Shown piece after piece: positions 53,749 to 61,271 of a stretch of 64,000 nucleotides of DNA. The stretch's first letter is position 1. Each line of letters begins with the position of its first letter. The notes beneath the pieces are model-generated. The model made no database searches, was not told the origin of the DNA, and saw nothing but the letters and a program-made list of their open reading frames with translations. Where the stretch lies: assembly GCF_018129005.1 (NCBI RefSeq), contig NZ_JAAEDL010000013.1, forward strand, positions 62,001-126,000. Direction: 5' to 3'. Position numbers and translations under genes: made by a program. This stretch comes from Neoroseomonas eburnea (GTDB lineage Bacteria > Pseudomonadota > Alphaproteobacteria > Acetobacterales > Acetobacteraceae).

Positions 53749-54465
53749 GTGAACCACATGCACGACACGAGCGCTCTTGTTCTGCGACGCCATGTCATCC
53801 TGGCGGTGGATCATGATGATGTCAGGACCTTCGCCGGCGATCTCGCGCGGCGGGGGTTCACCGTCACCGTCACGCCGTCCGCCGAGGCGCTCATGCGCGC
53901 CGTCGCGGATGGATCGCCGGACGCGGTGCTGCTGGCGTCCGGCAGCACCTCCGGACTGCCTGCGGCCGAGGCGGTACGCCGCCTGCGCGATCTGTCCGGC
54001 GTTCCCTGCGTCGTCATCGCGCCTCCGAGCGAAGGCATCGAGGAGCGGATCGACGCGCTCGAAGCCGGCGCAGACGAAGTGCTGCACGTCGGAATTCCGC
54101 CCATCGAGGCGGTGGCGCGCATCCGCGCGGTGTTGCGCCGGGTCGGTCCGCCCGCGGGGGCGCTGGCGCCGTGGCGGCTGGTCCGCGCTGGCCGCCGCCT
54201 CCTGCCGCCTGTCGGCGACGAGGTGCGCCTGACCGGCGCCGAGTTCGAATTCCTCGCTCTGCTCGCCGCGGCCGAGGGTGCGCCGGTGGATCGCGAAACT
54301 CTCTCCATCGAGGTCTTCCGACGTCCTTGGCGCACAGAGGATCGCGCCGTGGACAGCCTGGTGCGCCGACTGCGACGGAAGCTTCCGCTCGATGCGATCA
54401 ATTCCATCCGCAATGTCGGCTATGCGCTCGCCGTGCCGGTCGAGTTCACGGAAGCGCGTGTGTAA
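53749..54465 (+). CDS. OmpR-like response regulator with degenerate receiver
   Basis: The 238-residue protein has a receiver-like domain (residues 12-125) and a C-terminal winged helix (FEFLALLAAAEGAPVDRETLSIEVFRRPW, VDSLVRRLRRKL, IRNVGYAL). The receiver lacks the phospho-acceptor Asp (VLLASG instead of VLLD), has Pro in place of the conserved Thr/Ser (VIAPPSE), and lacks the conserved Lys (EVLHVG). It therefore cannot be phosphorylated in the usual way. No kinase is adjacent. It ends 100 bases before the RTX gene and probably controls the secretion locus. GTG 53749 or ATG 53758 may be the start. Confidence 0.85.
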   Translation: MNHMHDTSALVLRRHVILAVDHDDVRTFAGDLARRGFTVTVTPSAEALMRAVADGSPDAVLLASGSTSGLPAAEAVRRLRDLSGVPCVVIAPPSEGIEERIDALEAGADEVLHVGIPPIEAVARIRAVLRRVGPPAGALAPWRLVRAGRRLLPPVGDEVRLTGAEFEFLALLAAAEGAPVDRETLSIEVFRRPWRTEDRAVDSLVRRLRRKLPLDAINSIRNVGYALAVPVEFTEARV

Positions 54466-54565
54466 ACTTGTGCACTGCACCCAAATCCAACTTCTGAACC
54501 GATAGAGCACAACCTATACGTGTGGCGTACCGGTCGAAACGACCAAACCCCTCGATAGGGAGCTC

Positions 54566-55399
54566 ATGATGGCCGATTTCGCGACCCTTCCCGGCGGCCT
54601 GCTGTTCGGAACGGACAGAGCCGACCTGGTTCATGCAGATGCCGACATTCCAGGCAGCTTCGACAACCTGATCATGACCTTCGGCGGCTCGGACACGATC
54701 CACGCCGGGCAGGGTGACGACATCGTCTTCGCCGGCGGAAGCGGCGGCGGTGACGACGACCGCGGTCGCGGACGTGGCCGCGACCGCGACGACGATGACC
54801 ATGGCCGTGGCCGTGGCCGCGACGACGACCACGGCCATGGCGGCTCGCGTGGTGGCGATGATCATCACGGAGGGCCGGCGCTGCCGGCGCGTGGCGGTGA
54901 CAGCGACTGGGTGTTCGGCGACGAGGGCAACGACATCCTCTTCGGCGGCAAGGGCGACGACGTGATGAGCGGCGGCGCCGACAACGACATCCTGTTCGGC
55001 GACGAGGGCAATGACGTGCTCTCCGGCGATGCCGGCGCCGACCTCATCTACGGCGGCAAGGGCAAGGACCTGCTCGTCGGCGGCGCTGGGGCGGACACGC
55101 TGCTCGGCGGCGCGGGCGCCGACACGCTGGCCGGCCAGGGCGGCGCCGACACCTTCTACTTCGAGAGCGGCTTCGGCCGCGACGTGGTGCTCGACTTCCG
55201 CCCCGGCGACGACGTGATCGCGATCCAGGCGAACATCAACGGCACCGGCATCAACAGTGCCGACGACCTCGCGGACCGCATCTCGAGCAGCGGCACCGGC
55301 GCGGTCATCGACCTCGGCGACGGCGACCAGATCAAGCTGGTCGGCGTGTCCAGCGAGGACCTGCTGAACAACCTGTCCAGCTACGTCAAGATCGTCTGA
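54566..55399 (+). CDS. Small RTX (calcium-binding) type I secretion substrate
   Basis: The 277-residue acidic protein has about nine RTX nonapeptides (GGxGxDxLx) between residues 113 and 195, each half of a calcium site. A C-terminal region with DVVLDFRPGDDVIAIQ and a hydrophobic end (LLNNLSSYVKIV) is typical of type I secretion signals. An isolated RTX-like unit at residues 40-57 precedes an unusual insert (about 58-102) of Asp, His and Arg-Gly runs. ATG 54566 follows ATAGGGAGCTC. It lies upstream of ABC and HlyD-like genes on the same strand, so it is the likely cargo. No enzymatic domain is present. Confidence 0.88.
   Translation: MMADFATLPGGLLFGTDRADLVHADADIPGSFDNLIMTFGGSDTIHAGQGDDIVFAGGSGGGDDDRGRGRGRDRDDDDHGRGRGRDDDHGHGGSRGGDDHHGGPALPARGGDSDWVFGDEGNDILFGGKGDDVMSGGADNDILFGDEGNDVLSGDAGADLIYGGKGKDLLVGGAGADTLLGGAGADTLAGQGGADTFYFESGFGRDVVLDFRPGDDVIAIQANINGTGINSADDLADRISSSGTGAVIDLGDGDQIKLVGVSSEDLLNNLSSYVKIV
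54738..54862 (+). repeat. Low-complexity CGTGGC/GACGAC coding tract in the RTX gene
   Basis: Imperfect hexamer runs (CGTGGCCG, CGCGACGACG) encode the Arg-Gly and Asp-Asp-His blocks of the RTX protein insert. Such a tract is prone to slippage, and its length may differ between strains. Confidence 0.6.
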
Positions 55400-55488
55400 G
55401 GCCGCCCCTGAACGGCGAACTCGCCACGCGAAGCCTGCCGGCGGAGGCCACGCGCCCTCGCCGGCAGCATCTCTCGGCCGCACCGCGG

Positions 55489-57585
55489 ATGCTGGTCTCG
55501 GCAGCAGGCCTGCTGGTGCTGGACCTGATGCTGCCGGGCGGCGTGCCCTCCGGCAGCGCCCGCCTGGCGCTGGGCGGCAGGGTCCTGCCGCCGCCCGGCG
55601 CGACGATGGTGCTGGACGCGGCGGAGGCGCCGCGCCTCGTTCATCTCGCCCGCCTTCCGGCCGGGGCGCAGTGCGGCGCCGCGGCGGAGCTCGGCTTCGA
55701 TGCCGGTGAGGCGATCGCCTTCACGATGCCCGAGCCGCTGCCCGCGGCAGACTTTGCCTTCGGATTCGCGCCTCGGGAACGCCAGCGCCTGCTGCGCTTC
55801 CTCGTCGGCACCGGCGCATCGGCGATGCGCGCGGCGCCCGATCCGGATCTCGCCGCGCTCTGCCTCGCCCTCGCGGTGCCGTCCCGGGCCGCGACCCTGC
55901 TCGCGCGGCCTGAGGCCGGCCTGTTCTTCTGGCATGTCCCGACGGCACCGAAGGGAGCCTGGCGGCTGATCTCGCCTGCCGGCATCCGGGCCCTGCGCCC
56001 GCCGGTCGGCGACGTGCTCGTGACGGAGGGCGCGCCGCCGCCGGGCGCGGTGCTGCTGCCGCCCGCGCCGCTGTCCGCCCTGCGTTTCGCCGCCGCCGGC
56101 ACCCCGGCGCCCCTGCGCGCCGCGCTGCGCGAGGCTCTGGCCGGCCGCGGAACTGCCGTCTCGCTGCCGGCGGCACTCGCAGCGCGGGCAGCCGAGCACC
56201 CGCGGTTGCGCGCATTGCTGCAACAGGAGGCGCTGCTGCGCCCCGCCCGCACGACGCGCATCGAGGATGCGGCGGGGCCACTCGGCGCGGCGCTCGAACT
56301 CGCCCTGTCCGACCATGGCGGTGGTGTCTTCCTCTGCGGCTGGCTGCGCGATCCGCTCGGCCTCGTCGAGCGCATGTCGCTGCTCGCTCCCGGTCTCGAC
56401 ATCGCCGTCCCGGCGGAGCGGCTGCACCGTGTCGCGCGGCCCGACCTCGCCGCGACCTTCGCGCGCGCGCCGCTCGGCGGGGCAGGGGATCGGCCGGGTT
56501 TCCTCGCTCATCTGGCGGGCATCGATCCGGTCGGCATGGCGCAGTGGCGCCTCGCGCTGCAACTGCGCGGCGGCGGCGCGGTCGAGGTGACGGCGCCGCC
56601 GGGACTCATGCCGCCGGCGGTCGCGCGGGACCTGGTGCTGCGCGCGGCGCATCCCTCCGCGGTGGAACCCGCGCTGCTCGACGCCTGCATCGCCCCGGCC
56701 GCGTCGCTGCTGCACGCAGCCGCTCTGCGCGAGGCGACCGGGTCGGTCGAGGAACTTGCCTACGGCACCGCCCCCGCGCGCCCGCGCGTGAGCCTCATCA
56801 TCCCGCTCTACCGCAACCTGCGCTTCCTGCGCTTCCAGGTCGCCGCCTTCGCGCGCGACCCGCAGACGCACGGCACCGATCTGGTCTACGTGCTCGACAG
56901 CCCGGAGCAGCGGCACGAGGTCGATCACCTGCTGCGCGGCATGGCGACGATGCTCGGCCTGCCCATGCGCCTGCTGGTGATGCCGCGCAACGGCGGCTAC
57001 GCGGCAGCCTGCAATGCGGGCGCCGCGGCGGCGCGCGCCCCCGCGCTGCTGTTCCTGAATTCCGACGTCCTGCCGGCGGGCGAGGGCTGGCTCGGCGCGA
57101 TGCTCGGCCGCCTCGGGCGTGAGCGGCGGCTCGCCGCGGTCGGGCCGCGGCTGCTCTTCGACGACGGCTCGATCCAGCATGCCGGGCTGCTGTTCCGGCG
57201 CGGCCAGGACGAGGTCTGGCTGAACGACCACTACTGCAAGGGCTATCCGCGCCACCACGCGGAAGCCGCGCGCCCGCGGCGCGTGCCGGCGGTGACCGGC
57301 GCGGCGATGCTCGCCCGCCGTGCCGCCTTCGAGCGCGCCGGCGGATTCTGCACCGACTACATCGTCGGCGACTTCGAGGATTCCGATCTCTGCCTGCGCT
57401 TCCGTGCCGACGGCGGGGAGATCGCCTACGAGCCGGCGGCCGAGCTGTACCACTTCGAACGCCAGTCCATCGCGCTGCACGACGGGCATGCGCGCACCCT
57501 CGCAGGCGCGGTGAACCGGCGCCTGCATCACCGGCGTTGGGATGGCGCCATCGCCGCGCTGATGGCGCGCTTCACGGAGGCGTGA
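55489..57585 (+). CDS. Family 2 glycosyltransferase with long N-terminal domain
   Basis: The 698-residue protein has a GT2 (GT-A fold) domain from about residue 432: RVSLIIPLYRN, PRNGGYAAACNAG, the DxD-like LFLNSDVLPAG, AVTGAAMLARR and the catalytic-base region GDFEDSDLCLRF. The first 430 residues are Ala/Leu/Pro-rich and resemble domains seen in other polysaccharide-locus GT2 proteins, but were not identified. The frame is open back to the RTX stop, and a non-ATG start near 55408 is possible. It would add sugar to a glycan or to a secreted protein. Confidence 0.85.
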   Translation: MLVSAAGLLVLDLMLPGGVPSGSARLALGGRVLPPPGATMVLDAAEAPRLVHLARLPAGAQCGAAAELGFDAGEAIAFTMPEPLPAADFAFGFAPRERQRLLRFLVGTGASAMRAAPDPDLAALCLALAVPSRAATLLARPEAGLFFWHVPTAPKGAWRLISPAGIRALRPPVGDVLVTEGAPPPGAVLLPPAPLSALRFAAAGTPAPLRAALREALAGRGTAVSLPAALAARAAEHPRLRALLQQEALLRPARTTRIEDAAGPLGAALELALSDHGGGVFLCGWLRDPLGLVERMSLLAPGLDIAVPAERLHRVARPDLAATFARAPLGGAGDRPGFLAHLAGIDPVGMAQWRLALQLRGGGAVEVTAPPGLMPPAVARDLVLRAAHPSAVEPALLDACIAPAASLLHAAALREATGSVEELAYGTAPARPRVSLIIPLYRNLRFLRFQVAAFARDPQTHGTDLVYVLDSPEQRHEVDHLLRGMATMLGLPMRLLVMPRNGGYAAACNAGAAAARAPALLFLNSDVLPAGEGWLGAMLGRLGRERRLAAVGPRLLFDDGSIQHAGLLFRRGQDEVWLNDHYCKGYPRHHAEAARPRRVPAVTGAAMLARRAAFERAGGFCTDYIVGDFEDSDLCLRFRADGGEIAYEPAAELYHFERQSIALHDGHARTLAGAVNRRLHHRRWDGAIAALMARFTEA

Positions 57586-57590
57586 GGGCA

Positions 57591-58880
57591 ATGCGCGTGC
57601 TCTTCCTCACGCACAACCATCCGCGCCTGCAGCCGGGCGGCACGGAGGCCTTCGCCCACGGCCTGTTCCGCGCGCTGCGCGACATGATCGGCGTGCAGGG
57701 TCTCTTCCTCGCCGGCACCACGGAGCTGCTGCGCGAAAGGCGGCCCGGCACGCTGCTGCAGGCGGCGGGGGCGGCGTCGGACGAGATGCTCGTCTCGCTC
57801 GACCATTTCGACCGCTTCTACCTGTCGCAGGGCGATGTGTACGGCCTCGCTTCCCTTGCGCCGATGATCGAGCGGCTGGCGCCGGATGTCGTGCACCTGC
57901 ACCACCCGCTGCTCTGGGGCATGGAAGGCATCGACATGCTGCGCCGCGCGGCTCCGCGCGCGGCGATGGTGGCGACGCTGCACGACTATTTCTGCCTGTG
58001 CCCGCGGGAGGGCCAGTTGCTGACGGCGGATGGCCGGCTCTGCCATGGCCCGTCGCCGGATTCGTGCCGGCGTTGCCTGCCCGATCGGCACGGCAGCGAC
58101 TTCACCCTGCGCGACCTCGGCATCCGCAGTTCCTTCGCCGCCTTCGACGCGCTGCTGGCGCCGAGCGAGTTCCTGCGCGGACGCTTCGCCGCCGCCGGCT
58201 GGGATGCCGCGCGCATCCGCGTCATGCGCAATGCCGTCGCGGCGGCCCAGCCGGCGCCGCCGCGCGCGTCACCCGATGGCCGGCGCGACCGCTTCGCCGT
58301 CTTCGGCAATGTCAACCGCTTCAAGGGCACGCTCGCCGCGCTCGTTGCCTCGGCGCGGCTGTCGCGGGAAGGCGTCGCGCATCGCCTCGACATCCATGGT
58401 GGCACCACCTGGACGTCCGAGGAGTTCCGCGCGGAGTTCGCCGCCGCGCTGGACGCCGCGCCCGAAGCCGCCCATCGCGGCGCCTACGCGCCCGAGGAGA
58501 TGGCCACGCGCATGGCCGCCGCGGACTGGGTCGTGGTGCCCTCGATCTGGTGGGAGAACGCGCCCCTCGTCGTGCTGGAGGCCTTCCGCCACGGGCGCCC
58601 GGTGATCTGTGGCGATGTCGGCGGCATGGCCGAATCGGTGCGGGATGGCGTCGATGGACTGCACGCGCCCGTCGGCGATGCGGCGGGCCTCGCCGGCGTG
58701 CTGCGGCACGCGGCCGACACCCCCGGCCTGTGGGAACGCCTGCGCGCCGGCATCCGCCCGCCGCCCGACTTCGCGGCCGCCGCCGCGGCGCATCTCGAGC
58801 TCTACCGCGACCTCGTCTCGTCCCGAACCAGGAGGACGCCACATGCCATCCGATCTCGCATCCCCGCCGCCCCGTGCTGA
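57591..58880 (+). CDS. Family 4 (GT-B) glycosyltransferase
   Basis: The 429-residue protein has a GT-B fold: MRVLFLTHNHPRLQPGGTEAFAHGLF at the N-terminus, VVHLHHPLLWG, and the donor-sugar site IWWENAPLVVLEAFRHGRPVI with the EX7E pair. A Cys-rich segment (YFCLCPREG through CRRCLPDRHG) is common in this subgroup. GAGGG lies just upstream of ATG 57591. Its last 38 bases overlap the following membrane protein gene. With the preceding GT2 it forms a glycosylation pair inside the secretion locus. Confidence 0.89.
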   Translation: MRVLFLTHNHPRLQPGGTEAFAHGLFRALRDMIGVQGLFLAGTTELLRERRPGTLLQAAGAASDEMLVSLDHFDRFYLSQGDVYGLASLAPMIERLAPDVVHLHHPLLWGMEGIDMLRRAAPRAAMVATLHDYFCLCPREGQLLTADGRLCHGPSPDSCRRCLPDRHGSDFTLRDLGIRSSFAAFDALLAPSEFLRGRFAAAGWDAARIRVMRNAVAAAQPAPPRASPDGRRDRFAVFGNVNRFKGTLAALVASARLSREGVAHRLDIHGGTTWTSEEFRAEFAAALDAAPEAAHRGAYAPEEMATRMAAADWVVVPSIWWENAPLVVLEAFRHGRPVICGDVGGMAESVRDGVDGLHAPVGDAAGLAGVLRHAADTPGLWERLRAGIRPPPDFAAAAAAHLELYRDLVSSRTRRTPHAIRSRIPAAPC

Positions 58881-59547
58881 GGCCGCACCCGCGCGTGGCG
58901 CCGAGCTGCGTGGGCTCGTCGACAATGCGGCGGCCGACAAGCTCTATGGCTGGGCGTGGAACGCCGCGGCGCCGCAGGAACGCGTGGCGATCGAGCTGCG
59001 CCTCGGCAGCGCGACCGTGTTCCGCACCGTCGCGGATTTCGCCCGCGCGGACCTCGCCAAGGCCGGCATCGGCGACGGTTCCCACGCCTTCGAGATCCCG
59101 CTCGAGCCGGAATGGGCGCAGCGGCGGTCGGATCTCGCCGTCGTCGCGCGCGCGGCCGACGGCACCGAGGTGCCTATGCCCATGCGCATCCCCCGCCCGC
59201 CCGCCGAGGAGCGGACCGAGGCGGCACCGCAACGGCTGCTGGAGGCCGTCGCCGCCGGCCAGCGGCGCCTGCATGAGGAACTCCGCGCCATCGCCGCCCG
59301 TGTCCCCGAGGCCGGGGAGCGTGCGGCGCTGGAGGCGCTGGAACGCGGGCAGCGCGACCTGACTGAACGGCTGGCGACGCTGACGCTCTGGCTGACACGT
59401 CTCGACGAGCGGCTGGCGGCGATCCCGGTCGCGCCGCCGCGTCCGCCGCGCCGCCGCGCCGGCGGCTGGACCTTCGCGCTGGTGGTGCTGCTCGCGGCGA
59501 TCGGCGTCGCCGCGCTGGTCGCCTCGCGTGACCTCGGGGTGCACTGA
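58843..59547 (+). CDS. C-terminally anchored coiled-coil protein of the secretion locus
   Basis: The 234-residue protein has an N-terminal domain (about residues 18-115) with LRGLVDNAAADKLYGWAWNAAAPQERVAIELRLG, a beta-rich module also met in glycosyltransferase loci. A helical coiled-coil segment (about 122-185) and one C-terminal membrane helix (about 207-227) follow. AGGAGG precedes ATG 58843, confirming the start, which overlaps the GT gene. It may tether the glycosylation machinery to the transporter. The function is not known. Confidence 0.75.
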   Translation: MPSDLASPPPRAEAAPARGAELRGLVDNAAADKLYGWAWNAAAPQERVAIELRLGSATVFRTVADFARADLAKAGIGDGSHAFEIPLEPEWAQRRSDLAVVARAADGTEVPMPMRIPRPPAEERTEAAPQRLLEAVAAGQRRLHEELRAIAARVPEAGERAALEALERGQRDLTERLATLTLWLTRLDERLAAIPVAPPRPPRRRAGGWTFALVVLLAAIGVAALVASRDLGVH

Positions 59548-59549
59548 GC

Positions 59550-61271
59550 ATGGCCTCCGCGGCCATGGCCGGGCTGTCCGCCGAGCTGGCGCGCACCGCG
59601 CGCGCCTCGGCGCTGCTTGGCCTGGCCGGGGCCTTCGGGCCCTTCGCGCTGGTGATGCTGACGGTGCAGTTCTACTCGCTGGTGGTGCCGACCGGCAGCC
59701 TGTCCACCGCGGTTGGCCTCGGCGCCGGCTTCGCATTGGTGGCGGTGGCGGTGGTGGCGCTGACGCTGATCCGCGAGCGGTTGCTGCTGGCGAGCGCCGA
59801 GCGCCTGGTGCGCCGCCTGACCGCCCGCGCATTGCCGGCGGCGACGGCGCGCGCCGCGGTGCCCGCCGCGGCGGCCGACCAGGCGTTGCGCGACATCGAC
59901 GCGGTGCGGCGCGGCGTCGTCGGGCCGCTTTCGGCCATCGCGCTGGATGCCGTGCTGGTGCCGGCGGTGCTGATCCTGCTCGCCATCTTCCACTGGGCCT
60001 TCGCGCTCTTCGCCGTCGCCGCCGCCGTGGTGGCGCTGCTGCTCGGCCTTTCGGCGGAGCGCGCGACGCGCGAGGCGCTGGTCGAGGCGAACGACGCGTC
60101 GGCGCGCGGAGCGCGCCTGGTCGCCGACGCGGCGCGCGCGGCCGAGGCGGTGGAGGCGATGGGCATGCTGCCCGCGCTGGTCGGCCGCTGGGCCCGGATG
60201 CTGGCGCGCGGCGCCGGCGGGCTGCGGCGCGCGCAGGGCACGGCGCGCATGGCGCAGGCGGCGACGGCCACGCTGTTCGGCGTGGCGCAGGGCGGCGCGG
60301 TCGCGGTCGGCGTGCTGGTGATCATCGAGAGCGGCAGTTCCGTGGGCTACGGCATCCTCGCCGGCCTGCTGCTGACGGCGCGGGTGATGGAACCCTTCTC
60401 CCGCATCGGCAGCCAGTTCGAGGACGCGGCCGCCGCGCGCGCCGCCTGGCGCCGGCTGGACCGCCTCCTGGCCGCGGATGAGGCGGCACCGGCGCCGGCC
60501 ACCCGCGCCTTCCCCTGCCCGGAAGGGCGGCTGGTGGTGGAGCACATCACGCTCGTCTTTCCCGGCGCGGCGCGACCGCTCCTGCGCGACGTCAACCTGG
60601 TGGTGGGGCCGGGCGACGTGGTCGGTCTCGCCGGCCCGCCGGGTTGCGGCAAGTCGACCCTGCTGCGCGTGCTGCTCGGCCTCCAGGGCAGCAATGCGGG
60701 CGAGGTCTTCCTCGACGGCCACGCCACGGCGCAGTGGGACCGCACGGACCTCGCGCGGCACATCGGCTACCTGCCGCAGGAGCCGGTGCTCGCCGAGGGC
60801 ACGGTGGCGGAAGCGATCGCGCGGCTCGAGGACGCGCCGGACATGGAGGCGGTGATGGAAGCCGCCCGCCTGGCCGGGGCGCTGCGCATGGTCGCCGGGC
60901 TGCCGCAGGGCTTTTCGACGCGGATCGGCGGGCGCGCCGTGCTCTCCATGGGGCAGCGGCAGCGCATCGCGCTGGCGCGTGCGGTCTATGGCACCCCCCG
61001 CCTCGTCCTGCTGGATGAACCCGCGGCCTTTCTTGACGCGGAGGGGGAGGTTGCGGTCGCGGCGATGATCGCGGCCCTCGCCGCGGCAGGGAAGGCCGTG
61101 GTCTTCACCTCCCACCGCGAGGGGCTGCTGCGCGCCGCGGGCCGGGTGATGACGCTGCGCGACGGTGCGCTCGCGGAGGTCGGCGAGCGTCGCCGCCTGC
61201 TCGCCGCACCTGCCGCGCGGCGCGCATTGCCGCAGCCGCCGCGCCGCATCGCGGCGCCGGAGGCGACGTGA
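59550..61271 (+). CDS. Type I secretion ABC half-transporter, first copy
   Basis: The 573-residue half-transporter has about five or six membrane helices and an ATPase domain with Walker A GPPGCGKST (about residues 362-370), Q-loop YLPQEP, signature LSMGQRQR (normally LSGGQ) and Walker B LVLLDEPAAFLD. The His of the switch region is kept (FTSHRE). No C39 peptidase domain is present. It starts two bases after the anchored protein and overlaps the second ABC gene by four bases. The relaxed signature suggests the pair works as a heterodimer with one weakened ATPase site. Confidence 0.88.
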   Translation: MASAAMAGLSAELARTARASALLGLAGAFGPFALVMLTVQFYSLVVPTGSLSTAVGLGAGFALVAVAVVALTLIRERLLLASAERLVRRLTARALPAATARAAVPAAAADQALRDIDAVRRGVVGPLSAIALDAVLVPAVLILLAIFHWAFALFAVAAAVVALLLGLSAERATREALVEANDASARGARLVADAARAAEAVEAMGMLPALVGRWARMLARGAGGLRRAQGTARMAQAATATLFGVAQGGAVAVGVLVIIESGSSVGYGILAGLLLTARVMEPFSRIGSQFEDAAAARAAWRRLDRLLAADEAAPAPATRAFPCPEGRLVVEHITLVFPGAARPLLRDVNLVVGPGDVVGLAGPPGCGKSTLLRVLLGLQGSNAGEVFLDGHATAQWDRTDLARHIGYLPQEPVLAEGTVAEAIARLEDAPDMEAVMEAARLAGALRMVAGLPQGFSTRIGGRAVLSMGQRQRIALARAVYGTPRLVLLDEPAAFLDAEGEVAVAAMIAALAAAGKAVVFTSHREGLLRAAGRVMTLRDGALAEVGERRRLLAAPAARRALPQPPRRIAAPEAT

